Assembly (NCBI GenBank): GCA_031549685.1
Contig: JAVBPG010000016.1
Coordinates: 3,630-67,629, forward strand
From: JAITMY01 sp031549685
Lineage (GTDB): Bacteria > Bacteroidota > Bacteroidia > Bacteroidales > UBA932
Reading direction: 5' to 3'
Length of the DNA: 64,000 nt
The position numbers and the translations under genes were made by a program. Position 1 is the stretch's first letter. Each line of letters starts with the position of its first letter. The notes under the pieces are model-generated. The model had not been told where the DNA came from and did no database searches. It saw only the letters and a program-made list of their open reading frames with translations. This document shows positions 45,208 to 53,295 of this stretch, piece after piece.

Positions 45208-46386
45208 TTATTTTTTTATTTTCACTCTCTTTTTCCCGGTTAATAACTGCTGCATCAATCCTTTCTTCTGCTCTTTCAGCGTTGCCAGCTTTTGTTTGGC
45301 AAGGTTAATCTCATTATCGGCTGAGGATAGTATTTGAACAATAGCGTTTTGTTCTTCGATGGATGGTAGAGAAACTTTGATTGATGAAAATGATTCCCAT
45401 CGCAATCCTCCTCGACGGTCTATTGATCCTTCCATTCTCGCGTTATATTGATAAATCAATCTGTGAGATTTTAAAATTGAATATATGAATGAGTCATTAA
45501 CAGTATCATTGGTCTTAAATACTGTGTACATTGGGCTAATTAATGCCTCTTCAAATAAATTTTGATATCCAATAGATCCTTCTTCAATATGGTTTGTTGC
45601 GTATGCAAAATATCCATTAGGGACTACTTTATATGTGCTAACATCTTCAGCAAACACCCTTCTACCAAAATATTCTAATGACGGCAGTAAGCCATTATAT
45701 TTAGTACATGAAAGTACTGTCAGGTTTTTATTCCCTTTATTTTTTATGCTATATTCCTTTGCAATTTCCTTGATCTTTATTTTTTTCCATCCTCCTACAA
45801 ACCCCTTCAACCGCTTCTTGCCTGTAAGCAATTGCTGCATCAGTCCGCGTTTACGGGTTTCGAGCTGGGCAATGAGTTGGGTTTGTTTTTCAATAGCTTC
45901 GTCCCAAACAGAAAGTATTTCGGCAATTTTTTGTTGTTCGGGGAGAGGGGGAATGCATATCAATTGCTTATGAATATCATTTCTATTCAATGTAGGAACT
46001 CCAGAGCCAGATGAAAATCTTATAAAGTCATAAAAATCAATAAAATAATATATATACTTAGGCAGATTTGATTTGAAATCAGTTACCCAAAGCGATGTAT
46101 TGTGAGGCCAATAATCTTCTGTAATATACGTAACTTTTCCTATTGTTCCAGAACGTCCCGTAACGATACCAGGTGCTTTTGCTTTTGCTTCATTGTGATA
46201 TTTCAATATTCCATTTGAAAAAACTACTGGAATATTTCCCTGTACAATTTTCTCGATTGGTAAATCAAATCCTCTTTGTAATGGTGCAAAATCTTCAAAC
46301 TTCTTCACCTCCCATTCCTCCGGAATAATTCCCAGTGGACTGTCTTTGTATCCTTGCGGTATATTATTTGTTTGTTTCATCATCAT
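45208..46386 (-). CDS. hsdS: Type I restriction enzyme specificity subunit (full length)
   Basis: 392 residues with the two-repeat design of HsdS. Target-recognition domain 1 spans ~25-160, conserved helix 1 is ~150-195 ('LPEQQKIAEILSVWDEAIE', 'RKRGLMQQLLTGKKRLKG'), TRD 2 is ~200-340, and conserved helix 2 closes the protein ('IEEQNAIVQILSSADNEIN', 'KKGLMQQLLTGKKRVKI'). The two TRDs set a bipartite DNA target that cannot be read from sequence. Start codon overlaps the metallophosphoesterase stop by 4 bases. Downstream the operon is interrupted by the nested palindrome. Both conserved helices are intact. Confidence 0.95.
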   Translation of the reverse strand: MMMKQTNNIPQGYKDSPLGIIPEEWEVKKFEDFAPLQRGFDLPIEKIVQGNIPVVFSNGILKYHNEAKAKAPGIVTGRSGTIGKVTYITEDYWPHNTSLWVTDFKSNLPKYIYYFIDFYDFIRFSSGSGVPTLNRNDIHKQLICIPPLPEQQKIAEILSVWDEAIEKQTQLIAQLETRKRGLMQQLLTGKKRLKGFVGGWKKIKIKEIAKEYSIKNKGNKNLTVLSCTKYNGLLPSLEYFGRRVFAEDVSTYKVVPNGYFAYATNHIEEGSIGYQNLFEEALISPMYTVFKTNDTVNDSFIYSILKSHRLIYQYNARMEGSIDRRGGLRWESFSSIKVSLPSIEEQNAIVQILSSADNEINLAKQKLATLKEQKKGLMQQLLTGKKRVKIKK

Positions 46387-47156
46387 TTACAATTTCTAAA
46401 AGCCACATATTCATTTAATTCGGCGCAATCGCACAATCTGAAATTGATTCCATAGTGCTGTTCCAGTTTATGCTCATGAAAATGGCCATAATACCAATCT
46501 GTCAAATTCTTTTGTCCTCCCCTTAATTTTTCAAAGATTTTATCCATTGTTGTTCGTTCATTGTCAACAATCCGGCTTAATTCTTCATCTAATTTCAACC
46601 ATTCCCCAATATTCCCTTTTGTAGTCGGGTAGGCAAAAGACGGACAGGTATGCGTGGCTACAATTTGAATATTGTCTGGGTATAAGCGGTTTATTTCATT
46701 CAATTTTTCTTCGTCAAAATACGGTAATTCCGCATCACCCCAATAGGTCTTTTTCCAACCCCGTTGTTCTTCTTCGATTCGATAAGAACGGTCAATGGAA
46801 GTAGCACCTCCAATGCATACGATATTGGTTTGATCTACCGAAACAACACTGTAATCCGGTAGAAGATAAATGTGTTTATATTCTTTAAATGATCCGTTGA
46901 AAAAGTCCGGGTCGTCGTGGTTGCCCCGAAACATAAGCAAATAGTTGTTTTTCTTTGAGAGTTTAAGACTTAACTTCTGAAACAAAGTAAAATAATATTC
47001 ATCCTTATAAAAACCCATGCCGATATCGCCGCAAACAATCAGTACCGTATCGGTTAATTGATTGAGCTTGTAGACAATTGGTTCGAACTCTCCGTGGATG
47101 TCGCCCGAGAAAAACAATGCTTGTATATTTTCGAAACGGATGTGGTTGATCATCAT
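46383..47156 (-). CDS. Metallophosphoesterase inside the restriction locus
   Basis: 257 residues with the full calcineurin-like metal set: 'FSGDIHGEFEP' (D-x-H), 'LIVCGDIGMG' (GD), 'MFRGNHDDPDF' (GNHD), 'VATHTCPSF' (H) and 'YYGHFHEHKL' (GHxH). It hydrolyses phosphate mono- or diesters; small versions of this kind act on nucleotides, proteins or DNA ends, and the substrate here is unknown. It overlaps dinD upstream and hsdS downstream by 4 bases each, so it is a fixed part of the message. A role in the defence system, such as nucleotide signalling or DNA-end processing, is inference from position. Confidence 0.87.
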   Translation of the reverse strand: MMINHIRFENIQALFFSGDIHGEFEPIVYKLNQLTDTVLIVCGDIGMGFYKDEYYFTLFQKLSLKLSKKNNYLLMFRGNHDDPDFFNGSFKEYKHIYLLPDYSVVSVDQTNIVCIGGATSIDRSYRIEEEQRGWKKTYWGDAELPYFDEEKLNEINRLYPDNIQIVATHTCPSFAYPTTKGNIGEWLKLDEELSRIVDNERTTMDKIFEKLRGGQKNLTDWYYGHFHEHKLEQHYGINFRLCDCAELNEYVAFRNCK

Positions 47157-47992
47157 TCCTTTTTCTTATTTGGTCTTCCGGTCAATTTCTTTTCCTCGCT
47201 TTTTAATCGCCGCTCTACTTTTTTGACATCTTCGGCAACAGGTAAATTTTCAGGTTTCAAACCCCTTTCAATCATGATTTTTCGCACGCCAAGATTATTG
47301 TCAACATGCTCCCTTTCTATAGCCGATTGTCCCGATAAGTTTTTTATCTGTACATTTTCGGCCGTCATGGCGGCTGCAAAGTCCTTGGCTTTAATGCTTA
47401 CCGTAGGAAGGAAATCGGCCAACGGCCTACCGTCCGGCACACCCATTTTTCGTTTCAATAAAGCTGTAGTAAGTCCAAACAATGCCTGGTCGCCTTTTGA
47501 TCGGATAATACCGAAGCCTTTATCGTCCACTCCTCTTTCGTAAAGAATGCCGGATAATTTATTCTCTGTTTCTTGTAACTTTGCACGCGCTTTTACCCGT
47601 TCTGCTTCCAAGAGTCGTTGTTCAATAATCTCCGCTCTGCGGGTTTGCACGGCAAAATAGTTTTGAGCAAAGGCAATTTCGGGCTTGCGACTATCTCCGT
47701 TTTGAGCAATCAGGTAACAGGCGTAACGAGTAAGCAATATATCATCAATTTCTTTTTCAGCTCCTTTGGGCATAGCGATCGTTTTCCTGACGTCAGGAAA
47801 ATGATCAGCCATATTTCCACCCACATTTATGCAGGATTCTTTTGCTTTTTCAATTACTTTGGAAAAATTTTCCCACTTAGAATATCCCAAAAGAAATTGT
47901 AACTCGCGAGCGCTCCAACATTCAATTCCTTCGTATTCGGCAGCCGCGGCTTCAAAACGACTAAATAAGTCTAAAATTTCTGCTGATTTCAT
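47153..47992 (-). CDS. dinD: DinD-type DNA-damage-inducible protein
   Basis: 279 residues, full length for DinD. The N-terminal part has 'FEAAAAEYEGIECWSARELQ' and 'LLGYSKWENFSKVIEKA', a BRO/KilA-like fold, and 'KEIDDILLTRYACYLIAQNGD' is the family's most conserved stretch. The C-terminal half has 'LYERGVDDKGFGIIRSKGDQ' and 'MGVPDGRPLADFLP'. E. coli DinD is SOS-induced and blocks RecA strand exchange in vitro. Here it lies between hsdM (11 bases upstream) and a metallophosphoesterase (4-base overlap). A link between damage signalling and restriction is an attractive but unproven inference. No LexA-like box was noticed. Confidence 0.92.
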   Translation of the reverse strand: MKSAEILDLFSRFEAAAAEYEGIECWSARELQFLLGYSKWENFSKVIEKAKESCINVGGNMADHFPDVRKTIAMPKGAEKEIDDILLTRYACYLIAQNGDSRKPEIAFAQNYFAVQTRRAEIIEQRLLEAERVKARAKLQETENKLSGILYERGVDDKGFGIIRSKGDQALFGLTTALLKRKMGVPDGRPLADFLPTVSIKAKDFAAAMTAENVQIKNLSGQSAIEREHVDNNLGVRKIMIERGLKPENLPVAEDVKKVERRLKSEEKKLTGRPNKKKE

Positions 47993-48003
47993 AGTTTTGC
48001 TTT

Positions 48004-49533
48004 TTAGTATCCTAATTCTTTTAAATACTCCTTCATTTTATCTTGAACTTCGGCCAGCTCCTTTTCCAATTTGTCGATTTCCTGTTGAACCGCCGGAATA
48101 TCAATTTCAGCTTCTTCCTCAAAGGTATCGACATAGCGGGGAATGTTCAGATTGTAGTCGTTTTCGGTAATTTCAGCAGGCGTAGCCACATAGGCGTATT
48201 TATCCTCCGCCACCCCTTCGCTTAGCTTACCCTTTGTAAAATTGCGATAGGTAGCTACGATATGGTCAATGTCCTGCGGGCGCAGCTTGTTTTGGTTCTT
48301 CCCTGATTCAAATTCCTTGCTGGCATCAATAAATAGCACATTATCCGTTTTCTTGCCTTTGTTGAAAATAACAATCGCTGCCGGAATGCCGGTGCCAAAG
48401 AATAAATTAGCCGGTAAACCGATAACGGCTTCCAGCAGGTTTTCTTCAATCGTTTTTTGACGGATTTTACCCTCACCGGCTCCACGGAATAATACGCCAT
48501 GAGGAACAACTACACCAACTTTTCCACGGCCTTCATAAGCCACCTCTATCATGTGGCTGATAAAAGCCCAATCTCCTTTGCTTTTGGGCGGAACACCCCG
48601 CCAGAAACGGTTGTATTGATCGTGCTCAGCTTCGTCGGCGCCCCACTTATCCAATGAAAATGGTGGATTGGCCACTACCGTATCGAACTTCATCAGCTTA
48701 TCCCCTTCCAACAATTTAGGGGACCGCAAGGTGTCGCCCCAGCGGATAGTCGCGTTATCGAATCCGTGCAGGAACATATTCATCATGGCTAATGCCCATG
48801 TGCTGCCGTTGAGCTCCTGTCCATAGAGTGAAAAATTATCATTGCCGATTTCTTTCCCGGCTTTAATCAGTAGCGAGCCTGAGCCACAGGTCGGGTCGCA
48901 TATCCGCGCGCCGGGATTGCTTTTGGTTAACTTGGCCAGCAAAGTTGAAACGCCCGACGGGGTGTAGAATTCCCCTGCCTTTTTACCCGAGTTGTCGGCA
49001 AAATTGGCAATCAGAAATTCGTACGCATCGCCAATAACATCATTCCCTGCCAAATGAGAGTCATCAAATTTAAGCTTGCCGTCCGAAAAGTCGATTAATA
49101 AATTCTTCAACCGGGTATTTTTATCTTTGGCATCCCCTAAATTACTGCTATTGAAATCAATATTTCTAAAAATACCGCTACCATCTTCGCTGCTCATCTT
49201 TTCACGGTTGGCCTCTTCCAAGTTGGCTAACGCGATGTTAATCAACTCGCCGATATTGTTTTCATTCCGGTGTTCGTACAGGTAGCTGAACGAACTTTCT
49301 TCGGGAACATCAAATCGTTCGCGCTTCATGGCTCTCCGGGCACGCTCTTCGTCTTTGTTGTAACGCTCCAGATACTCCTTATATTTAGCATCATAGACAT
49401 CGCTCACATACTTGAGAAAAAGCATGGTTAAAATGTAGTCTTTGTATTGGCTGGGATCTATTACTCCCCGGAAGGTATCGCAGGCCTTCCAAACTATACG
49501 GTTGATGTCCTGCTGTGCTATTTTATTCTCCAT
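48004..49533 (-). CDS. hsdM: Type I restriction enzyme M subunit (N6-adenine methylase)
   Basis: 509 residues. The N-terminal helical domain (~8-150) begins 'DINRIVWKACDTFRGVIDP' and 'YILTMLFLKYVSD'. The methylase domain has motif I 'ICDPTCGSGSLLIKAG' (~210, SAM binding) and motif IV 'VVANPPFSLDKWG' (~291, catalytic NPPF). 'GKKAGEFYTPSGVSTLLAKL' is the usual HsdM hallmark before motif I. It ends with a coiled-coil (IDIPAVQQEIDKLEKELAEV) that may contact HsdS. With HsdS it methylates adenine in the target and with HsdR forms the restriction complex. The half-size HsdS gene lies 12 bases upstream. Confidence 0.96.
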   Translation of the reverse strand: MENKIAQQDINRIVWKACDTFRGVIDPSQYKDYILTMLFLKYVSDVYDAKYKEYLERYNKDEERARRAMKRERFDVPEESSFSYLYEHRNENNIGELINIALANLEEANREKMSSEDGSGIFRNIDFNSSNLGDAKDKNTRLKNLLIDFSDGKLKFDDSHLAGNDVIGDAYEFLIANFADNSGKKAGEFYTPSGVSTLLAKLTKSNPGARICDPTCGSGSLLIKAGKEIGNDNFSLYGQELNGSTWALAMMNMFLHGFDNATIRWGDTLRSPKLLEGDKLMKFDTVVANPPFSLDKWGADEAEHDQYNRFWRGVPPKSKGDWAFISHMIEVAYEGRGKVGVVVPHGVLFRGAGEGKIRQKTIEENLLEAVIGLPANLFFGTGIPAAIVIFNKGKKTDNVLFIDASKEFESGKNQNKLRPQDIDHIVATYRNFTKGKLSEGVAEDKYAYVATPAEITENDYNLNIPRYVDTFEEEAEIDIPAVQQEIDKLEKELAEVQDKMKEYLKELGY

Positions 49534-49545
49534 AAAATTATGATG

Positions 49546-50106
49546 TTATTTTGTTATTTCAATCAGCTGCTGTTGAGTCAACTTACTACGCATATCCGAG
49601 ATCTGCCGATAAAGCCTCTGCTCCCGTCGTTGCAGTCGGTCAATCTCGACTATCCTTTGCTGCACTTGCACGGTTGGAATGTCGATTCCAAATTCTTCAA
49701 CCAATGTTTTCCCAATCGAAGGGATGGAAGTCCCAGTAGCATTTATTTTGAAGAATGTAAGAGAATCTGCTCTGTTTAAAATCCAACACAAATAATCAGG
49801 TGTAATTATGGCGCGATCTATGATTCTGATAACCAAAAAGGAGGAAGACGCGACCACTTTACCCATTCTTTCTGCAAATACAGCGCAGAAGTTAGATGTT
49901 CCTTTAGCGGCAAATATCAAATCACCCTCCAATAACAAATGGCTCTCTATTTTACTATTGACTTCCAGCGTGGGCTTAGGGAGCAGAAATTCGCCCTCAA
50001 CTCCACTAAAGTCGCTTACCTGCAAGTAGCAAACCGCTCCCTCCGGCACCTCTTTTACGTAAGCGCCGGAACGAATAGCTGCTACATCTTGTATCCTTCT
50101 TTGCAT
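49546..50106 (-). CDS. Half-size HsdS-like specificity protein
   Basis: 186 residues, about half a normal HsdS: one target-recognition domain (~1-140: 'IRSGAYVKEVPEGAVCYLQV', 'HLLLEGDLIFAAKGTSNFC', 'ATGTSIPSIGKTLVEEFGI') and one conserved helix (~148-186, 'QQRIVEIDRLQRREQRLYRQ'). Half-HsdS proteins can dimerise to form a full specificity unit, giving a symmetrical target. This one is the first gene of the message, 12 bases before hsdM. Together with the full hsdS 3 kb downstream the system would have two alternative specificities. It is not a 3' truncation, since start and stop are both clean. No tandem repeat suggesting slippage was seen in it. Confidence 0.82.
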   Translation of the reverse strand: MQRRIQDVAAIRSGAYVKEVPEGAVCYLQVSDFSGVEGEFLLPKPTLEVNSKIESHLLLEGDLIFAAKGTSNFCAVFAERMGKVVASSSFLVIRIIDRAIITPDYLCWILNRADSLTFFKINATGTSIPSIGKTLVEEFGIDIPTVQVQQRIVEIDRLQRREQRLYRQISDMRSKLTQQQLIEITK

Positions 50107-50351
50107 CCGATATTCAATTTCGTAATATTTCTACAAAGATATAAATAAAATTTGAATAAACAAAATATTTTTAAGTAGAAAATCTACAAAATTATAAAAT
50201 AAAAGCAAAAATAAAGGATTTTACATTGATTACAAGCACTCTACATTATTTACAGCAAGTTAAAGAATGGCATTGATAAGTAAGGAGCTGATAACAATGC
50301 ATAGGTTTGCCTCATTTTACACCGTCTATATTTTCTTGCCAATTCCTTATT

Positions 50352-51521
50352 TTAATACGTCATTCCCAGCTGCCACAGCGGAATAACATTCAGATACCCA
50401 TTTTCGATATCATCCTTTACTACAAAGCCGTCCTCAATCTCTTTAAGCTGCTTCCGTCCCTTGTTTCTGCCTCCGACCTCAAATATTTTATCATCAACTA
50501 AAAAATCGGCAACAGGAGATGCGCATACATCATACTTTACCCGCAGCTGGTTTAAGAAGAATGTCTCGCGGATATTTCCGATATTGGAGGTCTCCTCAGC
50601 AAGGTTATAGATAAGGTTGGTGTTATCCAAATATATTTTATCAACCTTACCTAACCCACGAATACCGCCTGTACGATCTCGTAGCTGGGCTATCATGCCC
50701 GCTTCTTCAATGTACAGGCAGTAGTCCGAAATATTGTTACGGCTGGCTGAGAGCATATCGGCTATTTTGCTCATGTTGGGCTTGAATGGTGCGCTTTTAG
50801 CGACAATCGCAAGTAGCTGCTTTAACTTTCGTCCCGTCGCCACATTCATATCGGCGTACATCGGAATGTCGTTCTCCAACGTTTGGTTTATGATCTGCCC
50901 CAACCGCAATTCAAAATCTTCCTCCAATGCGAACGGATAATACCCCTTTGTCAAATACTCAGAGAAAAGAGGCAACGGATGCTTCAAATCGGGTAATTCG
51001 ACTTTATGCTGCAATATATCTTCCAATGAATAGGTTTCTGCCGATATATTGTGGAACAACCGCAAATACTCCCGGAAAGACAAGCCCTGCATATTGTAGA
51101 TTACGGCTCTACGGCTTAGATCGGAGGCTCCTTTCTTAATGTCAAGCACCGAAGAACCGGTAAAAACAACATTTAGGTCTTTATGGTAATCATAGATTAG
51201 CTTTAGCTCTTTTGCCCAGTCCTTATATTTATGGATTTCGTCTATAAACAGATATTTACCACCTCGCTTCACAAAAGTATCAGCTAAATCGGCAAAGCTA
51301 TTGTTCACGAAGTAGAAATCCTCCGCTGTTACGTAGAGCGTTTCAGCAGGATTCAGATTTTGCTTGATATATTGGAGAACCAAAGTCGTTTTCCCGACCC
51401 CTCTCGGGCCGATAAGCCCTATCATCCGGCTTTTCCAATTAATCTCCCCATAGATATATCGGAAGAAGGCTGTATCAGCTTCCTTTATCAGCTTATTGGA
51501 ATATTCGATTAGCTTATCCAT
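50352..51521 (-). CDS. AAA ATPase with DUF4143 domain
   Basis: 389 residues from the ATG at 51521; the frame is open 32 codons upstream but that part crosses the promoter and operator. Walker A is 'IGLIGPRGVGKTTLVLQY' (~40) and Walker B 'YLFIDEIHKYKDW' (~92), followed by sensor 'VVFTGSSVLDIKKG' and 'LSRRAVIYNMQGLSFREYL'. The C-terminal ~170 residues fit DUF4143, which has a PD-(D/E)xK-like core ('VCASPVADFLVDDKIFEVGG' then 'NKGRKQ'). The family is very common and often variable in Bacteroidota; its function is not known. Its promoter overlaps a pair of palindromes (51546-51608), so self-regulation is likely. It lies between the restriction locus and mnmE. Confidence 0.9.
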   Translation of the reverse strand: MDKLIEYSNKLIKEADTAFFRYIYGEINWKSRMIGLIGPRGVGKTTLVLQYIKQNLNPAETLYVTAEDFYFVNNSFADLADTFVKRGGKYLFIDEIHKYKDWAKELKLIYDYHKDLNVVFTGSSVLDIKKGASDLSRRAVIYNMQGLSFREYLRLFHNISAETYSLEDILQHKVELPDLKHPLPLFSEYLTKGYYPFALEEDFELRLGQIINQTLENDIPMYADMNVATGRKLKQLLAIVAKSAPFKPNMSKIADMLSASRNNISDYCLYIEEAGMIAQLRDRTGGIRGLGKVDKIYLDNTNLIYNLAEETSNIGNIRETFFLNQLRVKYDVCASPVADFLVDDKIFEVGGRNKGRKQLKEIEDGFVVKDDIENGYLNVIPLWQLGMTY

Positions 51522-51537
51522 AACGGTACGTTTTCTG

Positions 51538-51608
51538 CAAAGATAGCCATTTTGCACTCTAATAGTGCATTTTTTCGTATTTTTTGCACTATTAGAGTGC
51601 AGAATGGC
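51538..51608 (-). promoter_or_regulatory. Promoter with double palindromic operator of the DUF4143 ATPase gene
   Basis: On the minus strand TATCTTTG (51545-51538) is the -7 box, 16 bases before the ATG. Directly upstream are two copies of TGCACTCTAATAGTGCA in inverted order (51553-51569, 51585-51601), each itself a near-palindrome, with arms extending to 51546 and 51608 (one mismatch). The inner copy covers the expected -33 region, so a bound protein would block the promoter. Confidence 0.6.
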
Positions 51609-51699
51609 AAAAATCAAGAAGCCTTCCGACTTTCGGAATGAAGGGAAAATAATTAACTACCTGTCAATCAAATACATGCTAATTATTAACAATTCGCGC

Positions 51700-53079
51700 T
51701 CACTTTCCGATGCAGAACTTCTCAAAGATATTCCCCAAAATATCGTTGTCCGAAATGTCGCCGATGATGCTGCTGAGGTGCTGGATTGCCTCGCGGATTT
51801 CGAAGGCAATAAGCTCCTCCGTCAGGCCGATGCTGAGGCCGTTGAGCGCTTGGCTGAGCGCGCGCTGCGCATGCGTAAAGGCCTCGTAGTGGCGGACGTT
51901 GCTCACTATGCTGTCGCTAACCGGGTTGGAGGGAATGGCGGCCAACTCCAGCAGCCTTTGCTCCAGCTCGTGCAAGCCGGTTTTGTTTTTGGCTGACAGC
52001 GAAAGGTAGCTGAGCTGTTGAATCGTTGAATTGTTGAATTGTTGAATTGAAGGGCTGTCAACCTTGTTCACGGCCACAATCAGCTTTTGCTCAGGGCTGA
52101 GCCGCGGCTGTATTCTTTCCACGCTCTCCAGCGTCTCGGGGCGGGTGGCGTCGAGCAGCAGGATGACAATGGAGGCCTTGCCCATCTTGTCGTACGTGCG
52201 CTCAATGCCCAAATTCTCCACGAAGTCCGTGCTGTGGCGAACGCCCGCCGTATCGATGAAGCGGAAGAGCACGCCGCCCAGCGTAATGGTGTCCTCAATG
52301 GCGTCGCGGGTGGTGCCGGCAACGTCCGACACCAGGGCCTTCTCGTCGTTGAGCAGGGCGTTGAGCAGGGTGCTTTTCCCCACGTTGGGGCTGCCCACAA
52401 TGGCCACGGGCACGCCCTTTTTTATGGCGTTGCCAACGCTGAACGAGGCGGTCAACTTTTCTATTACGCGCAGAATTTCGTGGAGCAAATTCTTCAGCTG
52501 GTCGCGGTTGGCAAACTCCACATCCTCGTCCGAAAAGTCGAGCTCCAGCTCCAGCAGGCTGGCAAAGTGCAGCAGCTTATCGCGCAGCGCGCGGATTTCG
52601 TCGGAGTAGCCGCCGCGCATTTGCTGTAGGGCCACGCGGTGCATGGCGCGGGTGCTTGAGGCGATGAGGTCGGCCACGGCTTCGGCCTGCGCCAGGTCCA
52701 TTTTGCCGTTCAAAAAGGCGCGCAGGGTAAACTCGCCGGGCTGCGCCATGTGCGCGCCACTACTTATGAGCGCCTGCAAAATTTGCTGCTGTATGTAGGT
52801 GGAGCCGTGGCACGAGATTTCGACCGTATCCTCGCCCGTAAACGAGCGCGGCGCGCGAAAAACGGTAACCACCACCTCGTCAAGCACGGCGTCCTCAAAA
52901 GCTATTTTTCCAAAATGGGCGGTGTTGGCTTTTTGTTCGGCCAGCTTTTTTCCGGAAGGAGAAACGAAAAGCCGGTCGCAAACGGGAAGCGCCTGCGCTC
53001 CGCTAACGCGCACAACGGCAATGCCGCCCACACCTGCAGGCGTGGAAACGGCGGCTATGGTAGAGGTTAAATCAATCAT
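51700..53079 (-). CDS. mnmE: tRNA modification GTPase MnmE
   Basis: 459 residues. The N-terminal tetrahydrofolate-binding domain starts 'TSTIAAVSTPAGVGGIAVVR' and has 'ISCHGSTYIQQQILQAL' and 'PGEFTLRAFLNGKMDLAQAEA'. The G domain has 'GSPNVGKSTLLNAL', 'VAGTTRDAIED', 'DTAGVRH' and 'VNKVD'. The C terminus is the catalytic 'FCIGK' (C-x-G-K). With MnmG it modifies the wobble uridine of certain tRNAs. A -7-like box lies so close to the start codon (53085-53092) that the message may have almost no leader. A run of repeated CAATT triplets (52018-52050) encodes a short Gln/Ser/Asn-rich insert (SIQQFNNSTIQQL) in the G domain after NKVD. Confidence 0.97.
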   Translation of the reverse strand: MIDLTSTIAAVSTPAGVGGIAVVRVSGAQALPVCDRLFVSPSGKKLAEQKANTAHFGKIAFEDAVLDEVVVTVFRAPRSFTGEDTVEISCHGSTYIQQQILQALISSGAHMAQPGEFTLRAFLNGKMDLAQAEAVADLIASSTRAMHRVALQQMRGGYSDEIRALRDKLLHFASLLELELDFSDEDVEFANRDQLKNLLHEILRVIEKLTASFSVGNAIKKGVPVAIVGSPNVGKSTLLNALLNDEKALVSDVAGTTRDAIEDTITLGGVLFRFIDTAGVRHSTDFVENLGIERTYDKMGKASIVILLLDATRPETLESVERIQPRLSPEQKLIVAVNKVDSPSIQQFNNSTIQQLSYLSLSAKNKTGLHELEQRLLELAAIPSNPVSDSIVSNVRHYEAFTHAQRALSQALNGLSIGLTEELIAFEIREAIQHLSSIIGDISDNDILGNIFEKFCIGK

Positions 53080-53084
53080 GGCAG

Positions 53085-53092
53085 CAAAGGTA
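53085..53092 (-). promoter_or_regulatory. Possible -7 box immediately upstream of mnmE
   Basis: On the minus strand TACCTTTG ends 5 bases before the mnmE ATG (53079). If used, transcription would start at or next to the start codon, giving a nearly leaderless mRNA. The -33 match (TTCT) is weak. Confidence 0.4.
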
Positions 53093-53176
53093 GGTATTTC
53101 GGACAGGATTTAGAAGATTTTTGAAGAGCATGCTCCTAGCCCGTCAGCCTTGTTAACCCTGTCAACTAAAAAGCTG

Positions 53177-53207
53177 TTTTAAGTTTGAAATCTTTTTCCT
53201 AAATTTG
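53177..53207 (+). promoter_or_regulatory. Candidate promoter of the yigZ-plsC-pyrB operon
   Basis: TTTT (53177-53180), 19 bases, TAAATTTG (53200-53207). The transcript would begin near 53213 and carry the leader ORF and hairpin described at 53227-53280. Confidence 0.4.
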
Positions 53208-53226
53208 CTCTGCCAATTGTAACAAA

Positions 53227-53280
53227 ATGCGCCTACTCCAACCATATACGTAGAATGCCGGATGCTCCGGCATTTTTTTT
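53227..53280 (+). promoter_or_regulatory. Leader ORF followed by terminator-like hairpin ahead of yigZ (possible attenuator)
   Basis: ATG at 53227 opens an 8-codon frame (MRLLQPYT) that stops at 53253. At the next base begins AATGCCGGA (53254-53262), paired with TCCGGCATT (53266-53274) and followed by a T-run to 53280. The plus-strand gene that would need a terminator here does not exist, since upstream mnmE runs the other way. The layout fits a ribosome-controlled attenuator 16 bases before yigZ. The hairpin is clear; the regulatory role is inference. Confidence 0.45.
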
Positions 53281-53295
53281 GGCCTACGCCAAGCA

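Noticed and set aside
39016..51521. Defence region as a complete integrative element
   Set aside because: No integrase, transfer gene or flanking attachment repeat was found; only base composition and gene content suggest transfer.
51565..51996. 143-codon plus-strand frame overlapping the 3' end of mnmE
   Set aside because: Most of it is the complement of mnmE, and its beginning runs through the operator palindrome; mnmE is certain.
53254..53280. Hairpin before yigZ as terminator of an upstream gene
   Set aside because: The upstream gene mnmE is transcribed the other way, so no plus-strand transcript needs ending there; treated as a possible attenuator instead.
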